DNA of 64,000 nt from NCBI GenBank assembly GCA_022605955.1, contig JAKCOZ010000003.1:12657331-12721330 (forward strand), written 5' to 3'. Origin of the DNA: Rallus limicola. Taxonomy: Eukaryota > Chordata > Aves > Gruiformes > Rallidae. The translations under genes and the position numbers were made by a program. Position 1 is the stretch's first letter. Every line of letters starts with the position of its first letter. The notes beneath the pieces are model-generated. The model ran no database searches. It was not told the origin of the DNA and worked only from the letters and a program-made list of their open reading frames with translations. Of the stretch, positions 26,004 through 39,400 are shown in pieces.

Positions 26004-29000
26004 CTGCAGAAAGATGAAGGGGAGGGGGAGATAAAACCCAGACTTTTATAAGCTATTTTAGAGAACAATTATTCCAGATTTTGCATTCAAGGACTAATTA
26101 AAATTACTAGTTATATATAATTTAGATAACAAACACTGATAAAATATAACCTTTGGAGACACAGAGGGCACAGCTGAATAAGATATGTATGAAAAAGAAG
26201 CCATATAGCAAACATACAACCACCTACCAGCTGTTGTCCTTTACTCCTTCCTTGGACCCACTCAAGCCTGATTTCAGCCCCAGCTGCATTACTGTAAGTT
26301 ATAGCTTTTACTTGACCTTAGCAATGGAATACAATCAATTAATGCAGCTCAGCCAACAAGCTGTAATAAAACAAGTAACAATAACTAAGCTGTTTGTGCT
26401 TGCCTGAAAGTACCTTAAGGCAGGGTTTTAGAAAGAGAGGAGGACCTCTCAATCAGGACAGCTGGACTGCTAGCCTGGACACTGGACTGTGTCCCTGCTT
26501 CTGCCCAGGGATATTATGTAGGACTAATGAAGCCACACAAACCAAATTTATCTCAGGTGGTTCCTAATTGCAGGTTCTTCATTTTCTGGTTGCCTGACTC
26601 AGTATCACGGGGCCTCATGTGCAGATGTGTAAAGCAATCACAAATGTAACTGCAATCAGCAGGAGCTGAGTTTCTACCAAGTAAAACCTGACTCCTCTGA
26701 GCATGCAGGACTTAAATTGGGCATCAAACTAAGTGCTCAATTTTTAACTTTCAAGGCTCTCAACTTCAATTCACAGTCTTATATACTGGGAACAGCACTC
26801 ATTTCAGAGAGAGTATAAAAAAGTGCGTGAATGTTTATGAAGCTCTTGAAGTTGAAACACTTACAGAAAGACCTTTGAGAAAATGATCATTTTGTCTTTG
26901 AAAACTAGGCTAGGCTAATTCTGAGTGGTAGGGATAAAACAGAACACAGGGCTGGAAATTGTAGATACTAATAAAACATTCACCCTGGACTGGAATAAGA
27001 CAGAAATCCTCATGAACAGAAAATATGGACACCAAAGGTAAAAAAAAAATATACAACCCCCACTTTAATTTCAGTATTTCTTATTTTTTATGGGTTAAAT
27101 TTCTACTATATATAGTAATACTTACCATAAAAGCATACGATAGCCACACTGTCATAAAAAATATGTATGTTTTTCAAAAAATTTCTTTACAAAGAGTTCC
27201 AATTTCTGAGCCATATTTTCTTGTGTGGCCACACACTTTATCTCTGGTCTGTTTCTAAATGCAATTGATATAACATTGAGGTGTCTCTAGTGTCACAGAG
27301 GCAGACATGGGGGTGGCAGACTGTACACTATGCTAATTACAGAAGCCATTCATCTGGCAACGTTTTTTTAGTAGGCGGATGTCAAGTACCAAAATATTCA
27401 TCATATGATGGAGAGGGCATATAAGCATCCTTGGGTGGACAGTAGAATGTAGTGAAGACATGGGTGAGCCTTAAATCTCTTTCACAGATCCTTCTGTACT
27501 TACACTCCAAGCACACAATCAGATTGCAGACCTCAGTCTATGTTGCGAAACTACTCATAGGTCTTTTTTGAAAGGCTTATTAAATTGATATTACTAATGT
27601 CAGCAACAAAATATTAAGAAGGACATTATCTTAATAACCTCTTCCATCACAGACTAGTGGCATCACAACTTGCAAGGAAAAGGCTAATGTCCAATTAGTA
27701 TTATTTGACCTGGGATAAACTTAAACTCAAGAATTGCTAAGTCCCAAATTTCTCCAATGGCACGTAAGAGCTGTGAGCTGTCTGGTAGGAAGACATAACT
27801 CAGTGGGTTGAATTCCATGGCTGTGGGAGTGCCAGGAGGTCAGTAGGTCAGTGGGACAGGCTACAAAAGCATTTTATCTTCAAGCTAGCTGTGAGCGGGT
27901 ATTCAGAACATCTCTGCATTCTGGTTCTTGTAGAAAATAACTTACTACTTTCCATGCAGTAATACACTCCACTGAGCGTCTCCAATCGGATCAGCTTTCA
28001 TGCCTTTGAGTCAAAGATCACCTTGCTGTGCTTTGACTTCAGAAAATCATTTAAAAATACAGATCTGTTTAAAAGATACTGATTATTTGACCCTAGTAAA
28101 TATTCAGAGACTAACACATGCTAAACCAGCAATTAATCCTGACTCCTAACTAAATGGCACTTTTTAGAGTCTAGGGCCAGTTATTCTCAATGAAATCTCA
28201 GTCCAGTAATTTTGAATCCACATCTTAACTAAAACAGTTAACCATAAATACTTTAATATCCTATGTAAGAGAGAAAGAAATTTTACTGATACTAATCTCC
28301 AAATTTTCTTGAGCTTCTCACCCTTTGGAAATACTTTTCCTTTTCTATCCAAAGGTATTTTACACATTCCCAAGAGCCTCAACTATAGTACCTGAAATAA
28401 TACTATTCTCCACTATTAAAATATGAAGAGACTGGTGAAAATACATGAATGTTTCTACAGTTTTGCTCCCAACTGAATCAATAAACATTTTAAGGTTAGC
28501 AGATATACATACTGCCTCTTAACATCTATTACAGGGTTTATGATTTTAAATTAACAATCCCTCCTGACCTTAAGTGGATTCAGGTTTCACCTGCCATTAG
28601 CTCAAGAAAGCCAATGGCATGATGACTTTGAGACCCAGAACTGCTTGCCATATTATTCACTACCAGTGGGTCACTTATCAAATAAGAATCCTCATCCTTT
28701 TCTGGCTTCCTAAAAATTGGAGTGGTGGCTATAATTTCTGACAAGTTTACTAATGTCTTCTTTTGCTAGAATATTAATCATAGCTTAGACTGAGTATAAC
28801 TTTGTTAACATACGGGTGTTACATGTAAATTCCATACCTTACAGCAGCTGAACAGCTAACAATTGCAGTTAATTAACCAGTTACATAAACCAGAGTAGTT
28901 TTCAATATATATTATAGCTAAGAAGTACCCCAAATAATATTTTTTTTTTAAAGAAAATCAATCTTGCATGCTACATTTGTACAACTTAGTATATTACACA

Positions 29001-30292
29001 TGCCTGGTACACAATCTGTGTTTTGAAATTTTGCAGTAAGAAATCTCAGGTGAACATAACATGAAGAGGTTACCACAACACTGCATCTCTGCACTATTTC
29101 CCCTGGAATATACACACTAATATTTCTATTTGTTTTGGGCTAAATCCCCTATTGTCATATCTACAGATTTTAATTCTGTATTGTGGCAAGCACAGCATAT
29201 ATTTGTTGCCTCATAAACCATATTTTTTTAGAAAAGTAATGTGCAGGTCCAGAGAGTCTGAGTCACTCTTCTCATCATATAAGTAGAATTACAGGAAGAA
29301 GTGTGCATGGAAGTAGTACAGGATTAGAGAATGCAATGGGAAAGGAGAATGAGGTAGAAGGAAAGAAAGAACTAGACTGTTGAGTTAAAAATGCATAAAA
29401 GGTACATGAGAGAAAGAGTGAACAGAAAAGACATATGGAAAAAAAGAGGGAAAAATAAAAGGGAGATTGAATAACAGCTACAGGAAGAAGAGACCCCACA
29501 TTTGAGACAAATGAACCTGAAGACTTCACAGTGAACACTGGTATAGGTGGAAGTATTTGGGGAGAGCACAAGGCAACTAAAGAAAAGGGAGGGGAAAAAA
29601 AGAAAACCCAAAAACCCAAAACAAGCCACAAGGAAAACACGAGGAAGTGACAAGATGGGTTGAGAAGGAAGCATTTTTTTCAATAACCAAGATAGTATTT
29701 CACACACAAAACAGGGTACAAGAGTAAAACTTGTCTGTCAGATAACTAGTCTGAATTTAACCTGGATATAAGTAGCAGCACCAAATACAATCTGTTACAG
29801 GACATGATCTGACCTTAACTGTTACTTTAAGCATCATCAAAGCAAGATTTTTAGCCCTGAATTTTACCAAGTTTATCTTCAGGAAAGTCTTTGTGGCAAA
29901 AGAGCCAGTCTAATTCCATGATGGGATAGAACCAAAAAAATACCATACCGGAATTTAACATACTGAAAAGAGGAACAGAAAACAGTCACTCAAGACCTTT
30001 GTATCTAACAAGTTCCCTCAGCACTCTGACAGCACTGTTGAATAAAGAAAAGGAAAAATACAGAGACTTTTGGAACACAAGAAGAAAGAGCCAAAGTAAT
30101 CTTAATCTACTACAATTAATGAGTATCTAAAGAAAAATCATTTCTATTGCTATATTCTTGTTTTAGTTTGCTATGCAACAAAACTATTACAAAGTTGTTA
30201 AGATTCTGTTAAACATGGCATTAGTAGCTAAATAATTTTGCTGTCCCTCTATTATTCATAAAAGAAAACCTCAGATGTTTAAAATTACATAC
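26004..30292 (-). other. DTWD2 last intron (about 4.3 kb)
   Basis: The intron is bounded by GTATGT at the donor (ending the exon at 30293) and CTGCAG at the acceptor (before 26003), so it follows the GT-AG rule on the minus strand. It contains no recognisable CR1 or LTR insertion. The notable internal feature is a purine-rich plus-strand tract at 29280-29640, listed separately. Confidence 0.9.
29280..29640. repeat. Strand-asymmetric purine-rich tract within DTWD2 intron
   Basis: The plus strand is strongly enriched in A and G (runs such as GGAAAGAAAGAAC, AAAAAAAGAGGGAAAAATAAAAGGG, AAAAGGGAGGGGAAAAAAAGAAAA). The complementary pyrimidine strand is the sense strand of DTWD2. The asymmetry produces two long minus-strand frames (121 and 111 codons) dominated by Phe, Ser, Leu and Pro, which are compositional artefacts and not genes. 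Confidence 0.7.
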
Positions 30293-30421
30293 CTCTTGTA
30301 TACTCTTATTGTTTTCCATGATAGTAAGAGCAACAGCAGCACATTCAAGTGTAGACAGACAGGTGTTTGTTGGCTGTGTACGAATTACATATTGACTTGA
30401 AATGTTGGTTTTTAACTGCAC
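30293..30421 (-). CDS. DTWD2: DTWD2, penultimate coding exon (43 residues)
   Basis: Read on the minus strand, acceptor TGTTTTTCAG is followed by exactly 43 codons and the donor GTATGT. The peptide begins [19 protein letters not shown], continues [12 protein letters not shown] and ends NNKSIQE. It aligns with residues about 200-242 of the ~298-residue vertebrate DTWD2 with few substitutions. The LSTLE segment belongs to the conserved C-terminal part of the DTW fold, which in this family contributes to S-adenosylmethionine binding (family knowledge). Both ends are phase 0, and the join reads IQE|TIL, as in the mammalian protein. A 91-codon frame running through the exon into both introns (30221-30496) overstates it: the splice sites and the homology end sharply at the coordinates given. 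The preceding exon, with the DGTW motif that gives the family its name, was not found in the window. Confidence 0.96.
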
Positions 30422-33400
30422 CTGAAAAACAGCAAACTCTATTAAAATAAACAGGTCAGTATAGCAAACAAGACACTTCTTCCCCACACTAAGCAAAATA
30501 CAGCCACGTCTCCTCTGCAGTCAGTTGCCTTCTTTCATTTTTGCTGTTTTGTCTCCCATTAGCCAATAACATTATGCTACTGTTAAGTATAATACTATGA
30601 TACCTGTGAGTTGCAATCAGAGACAAGAACTGCCCGTTTCTTACTGTACAAGGCAATTATTAGAGGAAGACTGAGAGAAATTTTAGCTATCAATTCCCAT
30701 GGCCATAGATATCCTAAAATAACAATAAAATTATTCACATATTCTTGCTTTATGGCACACTCTAAACAGACACACGAGCCCGTACAATGTATGACTGTGT
30801 AGTCACTGACAATAATTACCTTGGTTAAATATTATTTGTCAAGTTCTGAATGGAAGACTTTTAGAAAGTTTGGTTTTTTCCATATAATGTACGAGGTCAC
30901 TGATTAGAACTGTTTGCTTACATAAATTATGTTTGAAAATGATTTATAGGCTCTCCTACAAGTGATAACCACTCTATACTATCTCATAAGTTAAAGGTTT
31001 TAAGAAAAAGAAATCTAATTCAACCACTACACTGCTTATCAGTTCCAAAAGCTTCTACTGAGTTTGTAACGAGCAGTTGAAACATCACAGAATTTACATT
31101 ACTAGACTTTGTGTGAAAAATTCAGGTAGTATTCCTTTATTCCTAAAATTTCCATATATGTTTAAAGCACAATTTGCCAAACAATATCTTAGCAACATTG
31201 TCAATATTCTTGATCAGAAGTTATCAGTTCCTTTCAAAAAATTTTGAGTACAGTACAAGAAACCCTAAGGAATTATTATAAAAAGGCAAGTCAGTTTTCT
31301 TTTTTTTTTTAATCATATCCCAGCATTTCTTTTTTCTTTCTTCTCAAAAAAACTGACTCTTCCCTGTGGCCATCATAATATTGCTCCCATTCTGCTTGAC
31401 AGAAGTTTTTCAGCATTCCTTACTTCACTCAGTATTGCCCCACTTAATTTTTCACATTTTTGCTCTTATTTGTAAAATTTCCTTTTCCTTCACTGCTTTG
31501 ACATGTAATCGCCCATTCTCAAAGTCCAAGAAAAGGGAAAGTCCAAGCTGCAGAAGCTGCATGAAAGAATAAGATCAAATAGCTTTAATCCCAGTTCAAT
31601 AGGAATTAAAAATAAATAAATTTAAAAAGGTCACAAGAGAAGAGGAAAGGCATTCTGGAAAGGACAATAAGTTCAATATGCTCAAAAACAGGAGAAGACA
31701 GAAAAATGAACCTATGTGACAGAAGGTCCTAACTTGTTTATCAAAGGAAGCTTTTTTAAAAATACTGCTCTTGTTATTGGGCAGAATAGTTTAAAAGTTT
31801 CTAGCAACGACTGCAGACAATTTGGAGAGATCACTTTCAAGGGCTAAAGGATGCACACTTAGACTGATAAAGCCAGATGCATGAATGTTAGTTATATAAA
31901 GAATACAGCATACTTGCTGTAATGATTTTTGCATTATATAAAAGTACGTTCATACTCTTTTCACAACTGCACTTCCAGAGGTGTTGCTTTAGTTATATAA
32001 TTTTAAAATTACAGCTTTCAAACTCCATTTGCCCCCCTGGAGTGAAGATCAATGTTTTTGCTCTCTTTAAGGCTACCATAATAATTACCTGGAATGCATT
32101 CTAGTTTTAGTCAGGTTGTGCAATTACCTGTTGTTAACTGACCTGAAAATGCACCAATGTTCTCAAAGTACATACGTCTTTCTTGAATATATTTACTATT
32201 CTTAGCTATTTGAAATCAATGGTTACAGGTGATGCTATACAGAGTTATTTCCTGCAAATTCAGCATGTTTTTGCAAACTAACTGACATACTGTATGACAA
32301 ATTACTCCATGAATGCATATTACACTATAAAGCCAAACCCAGTATTTTATATTTAAAGTTAAGATACTTGAAGTAGTTGATAATTCCACATCTGTAGACT
32401 CAGGGTCTTTAGTCTGTAGCTCTCTACTCTGATTGTTGAAAGAAAAAAACTTTTACCTAGCACCCCACTAGCAGATTATGTTTGCTATTACACTGTACTG
32501 GAAGCCTATCATACATCCATTAGTTTACAGTTATACTGCAGAATTTTTATCTACTGGATGAAAGATGTTAGCACTCATTCAGATATTCAACAGCAAATTT
32601 GGTCCACATGGGGAACAGATCCAGGGCAGATTCAAAAGTGAAGCTAGTGCATACACACAAGCCTTTATCAATTATCTTTTACAATTTGGTATTGAAAAAT
32701 TAAAAAAGAGAATACATTGATTTAAGAGAAAATTTAAAATTTGGACATCAGTGTATAGAATGAAATATGTCCTGAGTAGCTGAGCAGAAACATATCTGCA
32801 CACAGCTGACAGCCACATTCCTCACAGAGTCTCTCTACAGAGGCTGAAAGAAGCCATGTCATGGACCACCTGCAGACACACTAGCTTCCTTCTCCTCCAG
32901 GCATAGACAAGAGTGCCTTAAGGCTTTTTTTGTAGGACCTGAGTATATTTCTGTCTACTTCATTTCTCAGGGCTCATGCTGAAAAACTTTTAAGATCATC
33001 AACATTCTGGAGAAAGGAAAATTATTTGTGATGGCAGGACAACTTCTATGGAAAGAAAGCTGCCTGCACTCAGCTTTACACTGTGGAACCAAAATGTCTG
33101 TAAGTACAGTTCTGACACAGCTGACATTGTATGAAAGGAAAACTTTCTAACATCAATACCAGTAGCAAGCAAATTTCTTCTTTCCTGGAAAAAATGAGAG
33201 CAGATAGAAAAAAGTGGTCCTTACACATTTTTCTGAAAAATTACATAATCACTGAAATGAGATGAAAATACCACAAACAGCACAATAGTGGACATCAGAG
33301 GGAGAATACCTGACAAGGTCAACTCCCTGCTACTGTTTGTTTCTTAGGCTTCTTTCAACAATCATGGATTTTACTCTAATCATTCCTCCAGAGAGACACA

Positions 33401-36400
33401 GTATGTAAACAATAAATCCTTAGGCACCTGAAATACAGTAGGCATAGCCTTTTTCTACTAAAATTTGGATAGACTCTCCAAATGACTGTCTATCAAAAAC
33501 TAAGCAGACTTGCTGAATGAATGAAACACAAAATGAGAAGCTCTATCAACTTAGAACACAGGTTGAATGGTGAGACAAAGACAAAATAATATAAAAACCA
33601 AAACATACAAATATAGTTAATACATATTTCAGATATGGCAATAATATTTTCTTGAAAGGACAGATAAGGCTATACAGACAAAATATTTAGCGTTATCAGG
33701 TGTGACTGGGTAGGAGGACAACTTTAATCATTCTTAGCCAACAGGTCTAAACCTTGCCTTGTTTTTGTGGAGTTAATAGTTTCCGGTAGGGTATTGCAAA
33801 AGTCTCATCAAAGCTTCAGAACTACCTAGCTGGATCAATTCTTTGAAAGCTGAACAAGCTTAATGAAAGTTACAGAAATGTTTCTCCACGGTTAATGCAA
33901 AAAAAAAAACCCAAAACCAAACAAACTCAGAAAGATTATCTATCCCTTAAATGACATTTCAAACACTAAGATTAAGTATACATTAATACCCTATTTAAAT
34001 ATATTTCAAAACAACAATCATGATCTTTTATAACCAATTCTCTGTAAAACGATGAAGATATCATAATACAACAATTGACTTTTATTTTTTAGTTGTCAAG
34101 GTAATTTGCAAATCATATGCACACTTTGGAGTAATTTCAGTTACTTACAAAATACAGCTATGTCACGTTGAAAAAACAGCAGACTATTTAACACTGCTCA
34201 TCAAAATAAACAGTAGCAGAAGATAGAAGATGGAAACTATCTCAACCTAGTCAAACTGGAGAGAGGAATTTAGATAAACTGAATGAAATTACTCGCTGGA
34301 ATTTAGCCAAGACACAGAAATTAGTGCATCTATTCTCTTTATAAATGCAAGGGAGTGTGGGGGCTTTCATTCCAAGCCATCAGAAGCATGAAGCAACACA
34401 TACAACCAAGTTTCATTTCTATGAGCACCTCATGATCCAGTGATCCCAAAAGCCTGAATGTCAGCAATTCTCACAAACTGTTACACTAATTTAATAAGCA
34501 AGCCATTCTCTGCCAACACAAAACCCTCTTAGAAAACACCACAGCCTATGAGCATTTACAATGGATTTGAACCACTTTAAATATAGTAACCCTTCAGTAT
34601 TTCTCAGGGTTGAGTTCTCCCTCCACAGCCCTCTTTGGAGGTCCCTCAGGCAACTGATAATCCCACTGATGCTGTTCAGAATTTATAAAAGCAAAAGTGT
34701 TGCCTTGATTGGGTCAACGAACTCCTGTTTGAAATTTTAAAAATTTAAGTCAGTAAAGACAGGCAACTGATTTCTGCCCTTCTTGTAAATATTACGGCTG
34801 GAAGTCTTGCAGAAAGCTCCAAGCACTATCCTCAGTCCTCACATTAATGCCAATATCTTTACCTTTTACCTTTTCTGTGCTAATTTCTCCATCATTATCC
34901 TTACTAAATTTACTCTCCAAACAGAATCCAGTACTATGCAAAATTATATTTGGAAAATAGACCATCTCCAAGAACACAGGCTATAATGTTAGCACATCTG
35001 TCTCATGAGGTACACTCAACAATTCTTCATTTTGACTGCCCTGCTTTCTGCAGTTAGACTACGGGCACCTCAAAGCTACAAACACATCAAAACCTACCCT
35101 CCTCTGTCTTCTATGAAAAATCTGCTACTTTATTAAGATCTCCACCACTTTTACTTATGTTGACAGTGTCCTTATAAAATCTGAATTTCTCTTTGAGAAT
35201 TAACTTGCTCAACTATCTAAGATTGAAATAAGCAAGTACCAGCCATCATCCTACTGAACGTAGGCAACAGAGTTCTTGTTCATTTGTACCACTACCTTAA
35301 AAAGTGTCTTCCCCAAAAATACTATACACCATTTTTTTAAAAGGAACTCAAAAGGCACAAAAAATGCCTGAAAGAGTACAATCACACTCTGCCATCTTGC
35401 TTATAATTATAGAAACTAAGAAAATACTGCTTTTAACGTGCTGAGGAAGAGCATTCTCTCTGTGCTACTGCACAACCAACCTCAGACGGAAAAGGGAGTC
35501 AGGCATGGAAAGATCTTTCACTCAGTATCCAGTTGGCACAAATACCTTCTACCTGCAAGCCAAAACAAACTATTTTCCATAAGTTATAGAAATTTCATGC
35601 AGTTAAATAAAATTACCTTTGTGACAGAGAAGATAGCCTGAGTAAATTTAGTCTCAGCATGCTACTGAAATTTAAATCAGGAATATAAATAAGTTATTTT
35701 GTTCAAAATCTCGGCTTTAATTCAAAGTGACATCTTAAGAGCACTCTGTTTCTAAATACTGGAGGGAGTAACTGCCATGCAACCGTCACAAATGGATAGC
35801 CTGAAAGAGTAGATAGATATCAAAAAACCTCTGTCCACTTTTGCATGCTTTCTGATTGTGAATTTTTAGGCATATCCATGACATTATTAGGTATGTTCCA
35901 CATAAAATGGTGGAACAAGTCATAGATTATATTGTGACTTTCAGGTAAGCTTGAAATTTGATTAATATCTACAAAATGAAATTGTCTCAGACAATTTCCA
36001 ATGAACCCCAAAACTTTTCTCTTTGTATATCCCATGGACCCTTCCTCTAGAGCGTTTTTTAGCGTAAGGTTAGACTCCAGAATCTTACCACTGTAACAAG
36101 CCTCCAGATACCTCACTGCTGCTGTGGTAGCTACTGTGGTATATATGCAATATTCTGTCTTAACAAAAGAACCATAATTGCTTCTGCTGAACTGTGGCTT
36201 TGTGCAGGATCTATCTACTTACACTGCTTTCAGCTTGAGCAGAAGTACCTGAATTCAGAATTGTGATTCAGATTAGCACTTTCACAGGTGAAAACCAGAA
36301 CTCTTCTTATACTCCTTTAAAAAGCACCTGTGTAAAAACGGTCCCAGAATTTCTTTCATCAAGTATGTTGTTATTGTCTGAAAATATATTAAACTTCCAT

Positions 36401-39400
36401 GAACTTTCAAGAATGTCCTTTTTGTCCTTCTGAACCTGAAACTATTTAAAAGCCTGATTTTATTGCTGTGGGGTATTCACATGCTAAAGATAAATGATCC
36501 AGCAGAAATCAGTAAACTACTGACTGAGTGACTTAATGTTCATCTTCTGAATATAATCCAACATGACGTCTCTTTGTTACATGACTATGTCAAATGACAT
36601 ATTTTTTAAAAATATCACCCCTGCATTTCATTGTGTCTCTTTCCTGTTACTGTATAAAAAAGTTTGAAAGAAAATAAATATCCTGTAATTTGATGCATAT
36701 AAAAAAATTTGACAGAAGTTCCTCCTGGGAACTTCTTTTATTTTTTTTACTGATATTCTGACCTTTTTTAAAAAATACCTTCTTAATGAGGATAACTCAG
36801 ATTGTACAAAGCATTTCTCTACAGTGTTCCTTGCTTTCATTTTAGACATAGTTGATTGACAGGAAGAGATTTTAAATTGCAAAAGCAATGTGTCCTTCTG
36901 AGACAGAGATTCTTACATCAGAGTCCTACAAGAAATTTTTTAATGAAAAAAGGCAAAGCAAGGGAAGGGAAAGCAAGGGAAAGGAATATGGCAAAAAAAG
37001 CCTCACAGGTATATGTAATTTCTCCACCCCACCTCATCCAAATTTTAAGTTTTTAGAGTCCTCCTAAGGAGCTTCAGCCAAATTTGTCCAGTAGATCTGG
37101 GCAAGGAAGAAATAAACATTAAAAAAAAAAGATGCTGCCTTTTAAAAAGTAAATCACAATAAATGCAAAGCTCTTATGATCATAGAAGACAAAATTACAT
37201 TTTCCACATGTAAAAAGCTGTTGTAAAAAACACTGTTAACAAAACCTATTACTGATAGTATAATTTCTACATGGAAAAGTTTCTCACATAGCAAGATTCC
37301 CACTGTATAATTTAGCTTATGACAAAGACTGAAGACTTTGACTCATAAACATGAAAGTTCCATTTATTAAATACTTAAAAGAATTGCAAGCTAAATACCT
37401 TCTGAAGTTAAAAAAAACCCATCAAAATAGATACCTTGCTTTTCCAAATACATCTGTAATCTAATCTATATGTCCATTTTGATCATCTTTGCACATCATA
37501 CTGTATGAAGATAAAATTCAGGTTCCAAAGCACAATTTTTCTTTGCAGAAGAACATGGAAATTCAAAATATTTATTATCAAGTATTCAAATTGCTTTGAG
37601 AAAGTTCAGCAACAACCTAATTCCTTAGGCTAATGCACTATGAAATCAAAGATCTAGACAAAAATACTCAATAGTTTGCAGTGGCCTCCTTAACACTACA
37701 CTTGTTTTATACAACTATTTACAACAGTCCTTCTTCTGCCTACACAATCATTTCTGAAGTGTTTTTATCAGGAATGTCATTACATTTTTTGTCAAAACTC
37801 AAACTTTTAGCATCTTCTCAAAGATTCTAAGGGAATTCAACAATTTAGTACTTGTCACCTTGCAAATAAATTGTTGCCACTTTATGTTGTCAACTAAGTT
37901 AGTAGGAACTCCTGCAAACTTCAGAAATATCACCAAAGTAGACCATATTTTGGAAGTGGATCCTTATGTCCACCTGTGTATTCTGAATCTTTAACGTTGC
38001 ATACAACACAAAAGGTATAAAATTGTGGGATCACAATGTTTCAAGCATTTCTCACGGTATTTGCCATCACTTACACCATCCATGGAAAACACATATGAAA
38101 TAAGTGTCCACCCTAAAAGAAGGTTGGAAAATTAATCTATGCCAACCTGACAATCTCTTTTTTTCAAAGAAGAAAACAGGATATTCAGGCCTACATTTAG
38201 TAAATAAAATTTAAACAGTATGTATGAAAAGGGAAACTAACTTTTCAGTATTGATGCTCTGAAGAAAGTATCTAACTTACTAGATAGGTAACACGCACTT
38301 TTACATTAATGAAAACCATCAACAGTAGAAAGAGCACTTTAAGTGCCAAGATCAGGCTGCTGACAGTGACAGATAAATATCAGCCTCCAGTGCTGAAGAA
38401 ATACTGAAGAAAGTTTGTACATACACATCCTGTTCCCTGAAAGAAAAGACACTGAACTTGATGTCAGGAAATAATCTGAGCCGACTAAATCACAGTGCAA
38501 CTTTAGGCAAGCCACCTTACTTCTCTGAGTTCCAAAGCTTCTACCCGTGAAATGATATTTACCCAATGCTGTAAAGCACTTTGAAGGCTGAGGGAACAGA
38601 TGAATGAGAAGCAGGAGACAAATTGGAAATAGTGTGCTGTTACTGGAGATATGAAGATGGTCTTCATTCTAATATTTTAGTGTGATATATTTCTAAAAAG
38701 TCTGTGGGGATGGCAAGGAGGAAAAAAGCAAACAAGAATTATGCCAACCTTCCTTATCTATAAGGATAAAAGAAAACCAAAGTTCCTTTTGCTATTTACC
38801 CTATGCTTCCTGTATGAATATTTACATGAAAGGAAAAAAAAGCACTAATATTGAGAACATTCCAACCAAATAACAACAAAAAAAAAACCCAAACAAAAAC
38901 CCCACATAAAACAGAAGGCTTTATTATCCTAAAGAAAGTAAAATAGTGCAGCTGCATTTAAAACAGGTAACAGAAATAAAGTCCATGTGTAGTTCAGCTG
39001 TAGTTTCAATCTAAAAGTTCAAATTCCTGTAGAACACAGCAGTCTGAGTCTCACCCAATGGCTAACATAAAATTAAGAACTAACAAACAGTGAAATTATA
39101 AGGAAAGGAAATTCCTAACAGCTAAGACAAAACAGAAGATAGGACTGTCCTAGTAATATCAGGACTATATATTTAGCACAAATAATTGAAATACCATCTG
39201 TTTGTGGTCTTTGATTCTGAAACTGCAGGTTTTTACCTCTAACTAATACTGCCATTATGTTATGTGAAAATAATTATATTTAAGTGTAAGTCACACAGGG
39301 CATGCCTGGCACTTCAGAAAATGGCTATACATTTTTAGTTAATTTCCATGCATTGTAATTTTTTGGGTTTAGGTAATGAAAGATCCAGAAATTATTTCTG

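Noticed and set aside
29275..29707. Two minus-strand frames of 121 and 111 codons that look like membrane proteins
   Set aside because: They overlap each other in different frames and arise from a pyrimidine-rich strand; the Phe/Ser/Leu/Pro bias is compositional.
30221..30496. Treating the full 91-codon minus frame as a small gene
   Set aside because: Only the central 43 codons match DTWD2 and they are bounded by a consensus acceptor and donor; the rest is intron.
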